Assembly (NCBI RefSeq): GCF_025567265.1
Contig: NZ_JAOQJW010000001.1
Span: forward strand, 170,745 to 234,744
From: Dorea_A amylophila
GTDB taxonomy: Bacteria; Bacillota; Clostridia; Lachnospirales; Lachnospiraceae
Reading direction: 5' to 3'
Length of the DNA: 64,000 bases
How positions within the stretch are numbered: the stretch's first letter is position 1; each line of letters begins with the position of its first letter. Positions 7,316 through 14,157 of this stretch are shown one piece after another. The position numbers and the translations under genes are program-made. The notes beneath the pieces are model-generated. The model saw nothing but the letters and a program-made list of their open reading frames with translations, was not told the DNA's origin and ran no database searches.

Positions 7316-8980
7316 ATGCGGGATGATTACAAAAATAAGATGGCCGGTAAGATCGCTGCCAGATATCAGGATCTGGAAGAACGAATCATGCAAGACATTG
7401 TTCGAAGGATTGTTAAAACTAGTGAGATCACCAGTACAGCAGACTGGCAGATTAACCGACTTCGGATTCTGGGATATTCTTCGGGGGATATTGAACGGGA
7501 AATAAAGAAGACGCTCAATGCTTCTTATCCGGAGATGTTTGAGCTGTACGATAAGGTAATCGAAAAGGAATATGTTCGAGATAAGGATGTATATGAGCAG
7601 ATCAATGCAGAATATATACTGTATGATCAGAATGAACAACTTAAGCAGATCACAGAAGCAATTATTGATCAGGGTTGTGAAGATTTGGAGAATGTAACCA
7701 ATTCTCTTGGATTCTATCTGGATTACGGAAATGGCAGGAAGGTGCTGACGCCACTTGCTCAGGTATATTCCGGATATCTGGATGCAGCATGTTATGATAT
7801 CGTAACTGGTGCATTTGATTATAACAGCGTTTTGAGGCGAGTAGTTACACAGCTTACGAACAGCGGACTCAGGAAGATAGATTACTCATCCGGACGAGCT
7901 GATCGGGTGGATGTGGCTGCAAGACGAGCTGTTATGACAGCGGTCAGCCAGATGACCGGAAAGATATCCGAGTACAATGCTCAGAAACTCGGAACAGAGT
8001 ATTTTGAGGTTGAGTGGCATGCAGGTGCACGACCGACTCATGCAGTATGGCAGGGGCGTGTCTGGTCCAAGGAACAGTTGTATTCGATATGTGGTCTGGG
8101 GACGGTCACGGGACTTCTTGGTGTGAACTGTTATCACACCTATTATCCTTTCTTTCCCGGACTGTCAGAACGTAACTGGACAGATGAATGGTTGGATGCC
8201 AAGAATCTGGAAGAGAGTGAACCGAAGAAATTTAGGGATAAGGAATATACCCTGTATGAGGCTAAGCAGAGACAGCGGCAGATGGAAGTAGCAATGAGAG
8301 CACAGAGAGAAAAGGTCCGCTTGCTCCAGAAAGGAAAGGCGGATCCAGATGAAATTCTGTTGCATAAAGCAAAGTACCAAGGACAGCTTAATGAGTATTC
8401 CAGATTCTGCCGGAAGATGAAGCTTACTGAAGAACGTGAGCGTATTTATTTGGACACGAAAGGTCGAGTGGCAACGAATAGCAAACGACAGAATGCATTG
8501 TTCCCGCGTGAAATGATCGAGAATGCATCCAAAGATGTGGCTCAGTATAAGCGGTATAAGGAAGTTTTGGGAGATTCTATTGGTTCGCTTGTTAATTTTG
8601 GTCAGATGAAATATAATGATAATGAGAAATGGAAAGCTATCAGTGAAGCATTTACAGATGTAAAATGGCAGAATCAAGCACTAAAGAAAAAACAAATAGG
8701 AGAAGTCCATTCTATCCCGTATAAAGGAACTCCGAATAGCGTGTTTGATAATTTCAAAGATGGTGCCTTGCAGAGACGTAGATATTACGGAAATAATGGA
8801 AGACCAAGATTGGACATAGATATGACGGATCACGGAAATTCAAAAGAACATCCGATTGTACCACACTATCATAACTGGTATCTTGGTGAAAAAGGTAACT
8901 TGAAACGTGAAGCAAAGCACGATAATCCACTTAAATTAGGGCATGAAATTGCTAATAAAGATATTCTCGAGAAGAGGTGA
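7316..8980 (+). CDS. Phage minor capsid protein (MuF / min_cap2 type) with a toxin-like C-terminal domain
   Basis: 554 residues. Residues 1-400 are a minor capsid protein 2/MuF-type head protein, with the signature EWHAGARPTHAVWQGRVW followed by LLGVNCYHTYYPFFPG. The last 90 residues (about 463-554) are different: GTPNSVFDNFKDG, QRRRYYG, DIDMTDHGN and the His-rich VPHYHNWYLG resemble C-terminal tips of polymorphic toxins, with His/Asp residues that suggest a nuclease. Temperate phages of Firmicutes are known to carry MuF proteins with exchangeable toxin tips. The small gene that follows (8986) is the expected position for an immunity gene. Head-protein call is strong; the toxin activity is inference. 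Confidence 0.8.
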   Translation: MRDDYKNKMAGKIAARYQDLEERIMQDIVRRIVKTSEITSTADWQINRLRILGYSSGDIEREIKKTLNASYPEMFELYDKVIEKEYVRDKDVYEQINAEYILYDQNEQLKQITEAIIDQGCEDLENVTNSLGFYLDYGNGRKVLTPLAQVYSGYLDAACYDIVTGAFDYNSVLRRVVTQLTNSGLRKIDYSSGRADRVDVAARRAVMTAVSQMTGKISEYNAQKLGTEYFEVEWHAGARPTHAVWQGRVWSKEQLYSICGLGTVTGLLGVNCYHTYYPFFPGLSERNWTDEWLDAKNLEESEPKKFRDKEYTLYEAKQRQRQMEVAMRAQREKVRLLQKGKADPDEILLHKAKYQGQLNEYSRFCRKMKLTEERERIYLDTKGRVATNSKRQNALFPREMIENASKDVAQYKRYKEVLGDSIGSLVNFGQMKYNDNEKWKAISEAFTDVKWQNQALKKKQIGEVHSIPYKGTPNSVFDNFKDGALQRRRYYGNNGRPRLDIDMTDHGNSKEHPIVPHYHNWYLGEKGNLKREAKHDNPLKLGHEIANKDILEKR

Positions 8981-8985
8981 TTGAA

Positions 8986-9246
8986 ATGATTGAGTATAAA
9001 GATTATGCAAAATTTGAGAACTTGTCTGAGCTGTCAGAAGCTATAGAGATAGGATTAGATATCGAGTTTATTCTTTATGGAGAAAGATATAATATTTCGT
9101 GGAGAGATGATGAGCCGTTTATATGCAGGTGTCCAGAAGGTGAGACTAATTTCTATACAGATGCCAAGGCAATGCTTGATAAACATAAAATAAATGATAA
9201 ACAGTTAAAGGAATTATGGAATGATATGAAAGTATTATCCATGTAG
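8986..9246 (+). CDS. Candidate immunity protein for the capsid-linked toxin domain
   Basis: 86 residues from the ATG at 8986, with GAGG (8974-8977) in position for it; a GTG at 8977 is an alternative. Small, acidic and soluble (YKDYAKFENLSELSEAIEIG), with no membrane segment or enzyme motif. It directly follows the toxin-like tip of the minor capsid gene and is followed by a terminator, the arrangement seen for immunity genes beside polymorphic toxins. Its sequence resembles small hypothetical phage proteins; immunity function is inferred from position and size, not motif. Confidence 0.55.
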   Translation: MIEYKDYAKFENLSELSEAIEIGLDIEFILYGERYNISWRDDEPFICRCPEGETNFYTDAKAMLDKHKINDKQLKELWNDMKVLSM

Positions 9247-9247
9247 C

Positions 9248-9279
9248 TACCACCAGTCGAAAAGCCGGTGGTATTTTTG
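9248..9279 (+). terminator. Intrinsic terminator after the toxin-immunity pair
   Basis: TACCACC (9248-9254) pairs with GGTGGTA (9267-9273), followed by TTTTT. A terminator within a phage structural operon is unusual and sets the minor capsid/immunity pair apart from the scaffold gene downstream. Confidence 0.8.
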
Positions 9280-9317
9280 TACGCAATTTTAGGAGGTGAT
9301 CCACTTATCTCCCTTTG

Positions 9318-9345
9318 AGACGCAGGGTTATGCGTCTTATTTTTA
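9318..9345 (+). terminator. Second terminator-like hairpin before the scaffold gene
   Basis: AGACGCA (9318-9324) pairs with TGCGTCT (9331-9337), followed by TATTTTTAT. It lies 17 bases after an exceptionally strong Shine-Dalgarno match (AGGAGGTGATCC, from 9291) that has no convincing gene behind it. Two more small stems follow (near 9384-9400 and 9411-9427). Confidence 0.6.
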
Positions 9346-9456
9346 TGCCCTGCCATAAGGCTATAAACTGGACAATTACCCGGCCGGAGGTTTAACCGGC
9401 TATATCCCATACCGCTGAAAGAGCGGTCAATAAAATATTTCAGGAGGAATGTAACT

Positions 9457-10023
9457 ATGAAAAATATTTATGAGATTTTAAAAGAGTATGGACTGGAAGT
9501 TCCAGCAGACAAAAAAGCAGATTTTGATAAGGCTTGGAAAGAAAATTATCGTACTAAAAGCGAGTATGATAATGCAGTTTCGCAGAGAGACAACTATAAG
9601 GCCTCTCTGGATGATGTGAATGCCAAGCTGAAGGAGTTTGAAGGTGTCGATGTAAAAGATCTGCAGGGGCAGATCACAAAGCTTCAGGGAGATCTGAAAG
9701 CGAAAGATGATGAATACGCAGCGAAAGAGGCAGATCGTGTATTCATGGATTCTATCAAAGAAGCAGTCAAGACTGCCGGCGGAAGAAACGAAAAGGCTGT
9801 TATTGCCATGCTGGATATCGATGCTCTGAAAGAATCAAAGAATCAATCCGCAGATATCAAAAAGGCTTTGGAGGATGTAAAGAAGTCAGACGGATATCTG
9901 TTCGGAGCAAACGAACCAATTAACAATGCAGTAGGTGGTACCGGTGGAAATGGCGGAGAGGATATTGGTGGCGATGAAATGTCTGCTCTTCGTGCTGCTA
10001 TGGGACTGCCTGCACAGAAATAA
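9457..10023 (+). CDS. Phage scaffolding protein (GP20 type)
   Basis: 188 residues. Matches the phage minor structural/scaffold GP20 pattern: a long helical coiled coil (about 30-110: DNYKASLDDVNAKLKEFEG...), then AVKTAGGRNEKAVIAMLDIDALK, and a Gly-rich disordered end closing with SALRAAMGLPAQK. Scaffold proteins guide capsid assembly and are lost from the mature head. AGGAGG precedes the start at 9457. The major capsid gene follows after 18 bases, as expected. Confidence 0.87.
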   Translation: MKNIYEILKEYGLEVPADKKADFDKAWKENYRTKSEYDNAVSQRDNYKASLDDVNAKLKEFEGVDVKDLQGQITKLQGDLKAKDDEYAAKEADRVFMDSIKEAVKTAGGRNEKAVIAMLDIDALKESKNQSADIKKALEDVKKSDGYLFGANEPINNAVGGTGGNGGEDIGGDEMSALRAAMGLPAQK

Positions 10024-10041
10024 GAAGAGAGGTAATAAAAT

Positions 10042-10899
10042 ATGGCAAACACAATTGCATTAAGAAAAACGTATTCGACATTGCTTGATGAAGCGTATAA
10101 GCTGGCATCCATTACGGCTATGCTGGATGGACCGAATGATTTAGTCCAGGAAGGTGCAAATGCAAATGAGATTTTGATTCCGAAGATGACAATGAGCGGA
10201 TTAGCCGATTACAACAAACAGACGGGTTATGTAGCTGGTGATGTAACACTTGAGTACGAAACTAAGAAATGTGACTATGACCGAGGACGTATGTTTACTG
10301 TAGATGCAATGGACAATATTGAAACTGCGGGACTTGCATTTAGTCGTCTGTCTGGGGAATTTCTGCGAACACGGGTAGTTCCAGAATTAGACACATGGAG
10401 ACTTGCAAAATACGCGAATTACGCACCTACCGATAATAGAGTAACTGGGGCAATTGCTGATGGAAAGGCAGGAATTGTAGCGATTCGTGCGGGTAAGACA
10501 GCTATTAAGAATGCAGAGGCAAAAACAGAGACCTGCATTCTGTATATCTCAACAACTTTAAAAGGAATGATTGAAGATCTGGATACAACGGCTTCGAAGA
10601 AAGTAATGGAAGGTTGGGCAGGAATTCAGGAAGTTCCATCAAGCCGATTCTTTGACAAAGTTACACTGACAGCTGGTGGAGCTGGCGGTTACACAACAAC
10701 CGGAGGAAAAGCGATTGACTTTTTGATTGTAGATAAAAATGCTGTTATCCAGAATCAGAAACACGTTGTTTCAAAGATTATTACTCCAGAACAGAATCAG
10801 GATGCTGATGCATGGAAGTTTGGTTACAGAACAGTTGGTATTGCAGAAGCGAAAGACAATAAGAAAGTTGCAATTTATGTTCACACTGCTGCAGCATAA
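10042..10899 (+). CDS. Major capsid protein
   Basis: 285 residues. Position directly after the scaffold gene and sequence features (GANANEILIPKMTMSGLADYNKQTGYV..., CDYDRGRMFTVDAMDN, AFSRLSGEFLRTRVVPELD) fit the HK97-fold major capsid protein of clostridial siphophages. It forms the icosahedral shell. Complete: no internal stop, normal length. An AAGAGAGG ribosome site lies upstream. Confidence 0.9.
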   Translation: MANTIALRKTYSTLLDEAYKLASITAMLDGPNDLVQEGANANEILIPKMTMSGLADYNKQTGYVAGDVTLEYETKKCDYDRGRMFTVDAMDNIETAGLAFSRLSGEFLRTRVVPELDTWRLAKYANYAPTDNRVTGAIADGKAGIVAIRAGKTAIKNAEAKTETCILYISTTLKGMIEDLDTTASKKVMEGWAGIQEVPSSRFFDKVTLTAGGAGGYTTTGGKAIDFLIVDKNAVIQNQKHVVSKIITPEQNQDADAWKFGYRTVGIAEAKDNKKVAIYVHTAAA

Positions 10900-10910
10900 G
10901 GAGTGATGCT

Positions 10911-11279
10911 ATGAACGTAACTTATGAATATTACAAGGATTCTTTTGGTGGTTCTCTGATTCCAGAGAATCGCTGGATTTCCTTGGAATTAAAAATGAGT
11001 GCAAGACTTAACCAGTATACATTTGATCGAATGAAAGAAGACAACTGGCCGGAACAAGCCAAAACAGCACTTTGTGAAATGTGCGATTGTGCATATAAGT
11101 ATGAGCGGCGTGACGGAAAGACTTCGGAAAATAATGATGGCTATTCCGTGTCATATGATACGAGTAAGCCATTGAATGTGATGTTATATGAAATCGCAGA
11201 AGTGTATTTGATCAATACAGGATTAATGAGTTTGGCGGTGGATGATGATGTTAACGAATGCAACGATAACTGTCTATAA
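10911..11279 (+). CDS. Phage head-tail connector protein
   Basis: 122 residues. A helical protein (SARLNQYTFDRMKEDNWPEQAKTALCEMCD) of the size and position of the gp6/gp15-type adaptor that joins the portal to the neck. It follows the major capsid gene by 11 bases and its 3' end overlaps the next gene by 38 bases. Function comes from gene order and shape rather than from a distinctive motif. Confidence 0.75.
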   Translation: MNVTYEYYKDSFGGSLIPENRWISLELKMSARLNQYTFDRMKEDNWPEQAKTALCEMCDCAYKYERRDGKTSENNDGYSVSYDTSKPLNVMLYEIAEVYLINTGLMSLAVDDDVNECNDNCL

Positions 11280-11652
11280 CCACAGATACGATCCACTCAC
11301 CCGTTTCGATACCTGGCATAGAACTGTTATTGAAAATGTGCATATATATGTTAACCACAAAGCATCCGTCGGCGATTCCGGACTAAACAGCGCAGAAGTA
11401 TATAAGATCCGTATTCCTACCGATGTAGAGAATGCGGATCAGTATCTTCCGCCGGAAGAATATGCGAAGCTGGAAGATCCGGAAGAACACTGGACCATTC
11501 AGACAGATGATCAGATTGTACTCGGCGAGTATAATCAGGAAATTGAGAAGCCGGCTGATTTGAAAGATGTACGATTGAGGCACTGCAAAGTGTTGTCCTG
11601 GTCAGATAATCGCTTTGGCGGATTGCCACATTGGAAGATTGAAGGTGAGTAA
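11242..11652 (+). CDS. Putative head-closure (neck) / minor capsid protein
   Basis: 136 residues. Begins MLTNATITVYNHRYDPLTR and is beta-rich with a conserved WTIQTDDQIVLGE strand, like the putative minor capsid family that follows the connector gene in clostridial prophages (DUF6751-like). It probably forms the head-closure ring. Three consecutive ATG codons open the frame (11242, 11245, 11248); the third is as likely as the first. It overlaps the connector gene by 38 bases and the next gene starts immediately after its stop. Confidence 0.7.
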   Translation: MMMLTNATITVYNHRYDPLTRFDTWHRTVIENVHIYVNHKASVGDSGLNSAEVYKIRIPTDVENADQYLPPEEYAKLEDPEEHWTIQTDDQIVLGEYNQEIEKPADLKDVRLRHCKVLSWSDNRFGGLPHWKIEGE

Positions 11653-12036
11653 ATGGCACAGAAAAAAGAATTTCGAATCACGACACCAAGAGGCAGCGTA
11701 TTCACATCAAGAGATGAAAACGGTAGCGTGACCGCAAAGATTGAGTGGGCACCGGGATTTGCCGCACGGAAGGCAGAAAGCTTTTCCAAAGCGCAACAAT
11801 TTGTTGATTCAGAGTGCCTGCGATATATGAATCCACTTACACCGAGACGAACCGGTATGATGATCAAATCGGCAACGCTTGGCACAGTAATCGGATCCGG
11901 TTCCATTGAGTATCTGACACCTTATGCCCGTCGGCAGTATTATGAACATAAAACAAAAGCAAGATGGTTCGAAACGATGAAGGCGAGCCATAAGGAAAAG
12001 ATTAAAGAAGGAGCTGAGAAACTTGCAGGACAGTAA
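11653..12036 (+). CDS. Minor capsid protein (Minor_capsid_2 type)
   Basis: 127 residues. The segment FVDSECLRYMNPLTPRRTGMMIKSATLGTVIGSGSIEYLTPYARRQYY is diagnostic of the Minor_capsid_2 (HK97 gp10-like) family that acts at the head-tail joint. Starts one base after the previous stop, and overlaps the next gene by 14 bases. Complete in length. Confidence 0.85.
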   Translation: MAQKKEFRITTPRGSVFTSRDENGSVTAKIEWAPGFAARKAESFSKAQQFVDSECLRYMNPLTPRRTGMMIKSATLGTVIGSGSIEYLTPYARRQYYEHKTKARWFETMKASHKEKIKEGAEKLAGQ

Positions 12037-12451
12037 AAAACCGATTATTCAGAGCATTCGTGACTATGTGCTGTTGAATCCGGATATTGACGATCGGAAG
12101 ATTAACATTAATTATCTTGGAAATGGGATGGAGTATTCCATTGATCCGATTGGTGCGGATCCGAATTACAAGAAGTATGTGGATGGCGGAGGTCTGAAAC
12201 AGTTTCAATTCGCATTCACAAGCAAGGAAGCATATGACGGCGATGCAAGAACCGGGATTGCCAACAGTGGTTTTTATCAGGCTTTTGAGGAATGGGTTGA
12301 GAAAAATAATATGAATGATATTCTCCCAGAGCTGGACGAGCACAAAGCTGTTAAAGTTGAAGTGTTGCAGTCCGGCTTTTTGTTTAGCACAGAAGCTGAT
12401 CTGGGACGGTATCAGATGATTTGCAGATTGATATATGAACAGGAGGTATAG
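12023..12451 (+). CDS. Minor capsid / tail-terminator protein (Minor_capsid_3 type)
   Basis: 142 residues from a TTG at 12023, chosen because AAGGAG (12007-12012) lies 10 bases before it. Pattern FQFAFTSKEAYDGDARTGIANSGFYQAFEEWVE resembles the Minor_capsid_3 family, which occupies the tail-terminator position between the gp10-like and major tail genes. It probably caps the tail tube and docks it to the head. Confidence 0.78.
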   Translation: MQDSKKPIIQSIRDYVLLNPDIDDRKININYLGNGMEYSIDPIGADPNYKKYVDGGGLKQFQFAFTSKEAYDGDARTGIANSGFYQAFEEWVEKNNMNDILPELDEHKAVKVEVLQSGFLFSTEADLGRYQMICRLIYEQEV

Positions 12452-12453
12452 AA

Positions 12454-12957
12454 ATGTCAGGAGATAATAAAAAGAGATTAGTAGGCAGACATAAGCGTGT
12501 TGCGTTTATGGATGTTACAGGTGACGGTAAGACATTTACCAGAATGACGGGATTCACATCAATGTCAGATGGGAAAAATTCTACCGAATACAGCAGGCAG
12601 TATGTGGATGAAGCATCAGAACGATCAGACGTAGTTGGATATGCCCCATCTATGGATTACGAATTTGATTTACATACAAATGATGCGGTGCTGAAAAGGC
12701 TTGCGACGATTACAGATGATGAACTTCTGGGATCGGATGCACAGGTGAACATTGTAATGGTGGATCTGTTTGAGGTTAAGACAGAAGATCCGAATACCTG
12801 CACAGCAAGAAAACGTGACTGGAGCGTGATTCCGGATACGGAAGGTGATGGAACGGATGCACTGATCTACAAAGGAAGCTTTAAAGCAGCCGGAAAGATT
12901 ACAAAAGGAACTGCCACAACTACAGATGACTGGCAGACATGTACATTTGCGGAATAA
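12454..12957 (+). CDS. Major tail protein (tail tube)
   Basis: 167 residues. KRVAFMDVTGDGKTFTRMTGFTSMSDGKNSTEYSRQYVDE and the later YEFDLHTNDAVLKRLATITDDEL match the clostridial siphophage tail-tube family. Polymerises into the non-contractile tube. No sheath gene precedes it, so the phage is siphovirus-type. AGGAGG overlaps the preceding gene's end. Confidence 0.85.
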   Translation: MSGDNKKRLVGRHKRVAFMDVTGDGKTFTRMTGFTSMSDGKNSTEYSRQYVDEASERSDVVGYAPSMDYEFDLHTNDAVLKRLATITDDELLGSDAQVNIVMVDLFEVKTEDPNTCTARKRDWSVIPDTEGDGTDALIYKGSFKAAGKITKGTATTTDDWQTCTFAE

Positions 12958-12979
12958 AGAAAGATAGGAGAGTGAGCCG

Positions 12980-13384
12980 ATGAGCTTTTTTAAATTTGGA
13001 GATTTTGAAGCGGAAGTGGATTTTACAGATGCTGATTTTTTGACGGACTTGGAATATGCACAAGAGAAGCTGTCGGAAGATGCAGCTAAAGTTCCAAAGA
13101 CAGGGAAAACAGCAGAATTGTTTAGAGCTCAGTGTCAGTGCTATTTTAACTTTTTCGATTATCTTTTCGGGGAAGGAACGCATGAAGCTATGTTCCAAGG
13201 GAGAACAAGTTATAAATTATGTATAGAAGCAGGAGAGAAACTTTCAGAATGTGAAAATACTCAGACAGAAGAGTTCTTCGAAAAATATGATCGATATAAC
13301 GTGCAGGAACATGGAAACAGACAGCAGAGACGTTATTACAACAAACAGCAGGGAAAGAAAAAGAAGCAGCATTACAAAGGGTAA
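12980..13384 (+). CDS. Tail assembly chaperone-like protein (DUF6673-like)
   Basis: 134 residues. SFFKFGDFEAEVDFTDADFLTDLEYAQEKL and the Gly-Lys-Thr stretch (not a nucleotide-binding loop) look like the small protein that follows the major tail gene in this phage group; the C-terminus (NRQQRRYYNKQQGKKKKQ) is strongly basic. In this slot siphophages encode the first tail assembly chaperone. No frameshift linking it to the next gene is evident: there are 6 bases between them. Confidence 0.65.
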   Translation: MSFFKFGDFEAEVDFTDADFLTDLEYAQEKLSEDAAKVPKTGKTAELFRAQCQCYFNFFDYLFGEGTHEAMFQGRTSYKLCIEAGEKLSECENTQTEEFFEKYDRYNVQEHGNRQQRRYYNKQQGKKKKQHYKG

Positions 13385-13390
13385 AATGTT

Positions 13391-13960
13391 ATGAATATTT
13401 TATTCGAAGAATTTCCGAAAACAGTCAGAGTAAATGGAGAAAGATTCTTAGTTGAAACCGATTTTAGAGAATGGATCCGTTTTATACAATTGATTGATGA
13501 TGTCAAAGTCCCTTGGCAAATTAAGTGCCGACTGTTGTTACAGTGGTACATAGATGGGATTCCGGATGATCTGGAAACGGCAGTTTATGCATTGGGTGAT
13601 TTTCTGGCAATGAAAACAGAAAACGCAGAAGAGGATGAGAGTATTACCGGATCTGCACCGAAGCAATTGTATTCTTTTGAACAAGATGCAGAGTGTATTT
13701 ACAGTGCATTCCGAGAGGTGTATGGAATTAATCTGCAGACGATTCCGTATATGCACTGGTGGGAGTTCCAGACATTGTTTGCTGGCCTTCCGGAAAAGAC
13801 AGAGATCAAACAGAGAATTATGTACCGGAGCATAGATCTCCGGACAATTAAAGATAAGGACGAGCGTAAGAGAATTAAAAAGATACAGGAGATAGTTGCG
13901 CTGAAAAAGAAGAATCAGAGAAAAATGACAGATTATGAGATTGGAGATATGTTTGCGTGA
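13391..13960 (+). CDS. Phage Gp15-family tail assembly protein
   Basis: 189 residues. Begins MNILFEEFPKTVRVNGERFLVETDFREWIRFIQL, the hallmark of phage Gp15 proteins, with IPYMHWWEFQTLFAGLPE near residue 120 and a basic C-terminal helix. Gp15 family members sit between the major tail and tape-measure genes and are thought to chaperone tape-measure assembly. The stop overlaps the next start (TGATG). Confidence 0.85.
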   Translation: MNILFEEFPKTVRVNGERFLVETDFREWIRFIQLIDDVKVPWQIKCRLLLQWYIDGIPDDLETAVYALGDFLAMKTENAEEDESITGSAPKQLYSFEQDAECIYSAFREVYGINLQTIPYMHWWEFQTLFAGLPEKTEIKQRIMYRSIDLRTIKDKDERKRIKKIQEIVALKKKNQRKMTDYEIGDMFA

Positions 13961-14112
13961 TGGAGCATATGATTAAGATCCCGACAGAAAGAAAGTGGTT
14001 CCGGTGTCCTTGTTGCGGTAAGAAGTTATTGATATACGATGATACCGCCAAATGTGATGGTGTATATATTAACTGTCGGGAGTGTAAGAGAGAAGTAAAA
14101 ATAAAGATATAA
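13960..14112 (+). CDS. Small zinc-ribbon protein (Cys-rich KTR / Com-like)
   Basis: 50 residues, starting on the last base of the Gp15 stop. Two CxxC pairs (RCPCCGKK and INCRECKR) form a zinc ribbon, resembling the Cys-rich KTR proteins common in Firmicute phages and, more distantly, phage Mu Com, which regulates translation by binding RNA. Its role here is unknown. The tight coupling to the Gp15 gene and its place before the tape-measure gene make an RNA- or protein-binding regulatory role possible, but this is inference. Confidence 0.75.
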   Translation: MEHMIKIPTERKWFRCPCCGKKLLIYDDTAKCDGVYINCRECKREVKIKI

Positions 14113-14157
14113 AGCACATGTGAGCCGTTGAGCCGTGCTATCAGAAAGGATGATAGT

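Noticed and set aside
9315..9386. Possible tiny gene (TTG 9315 or ATG 9331) after the orphan ribosome site
   Set aside because: Start is too far from AGGAGGTG, it crosses a terminator hairpin, and I do not recognise the 20-24 residue product. Kept only as part of the intergenic finding.
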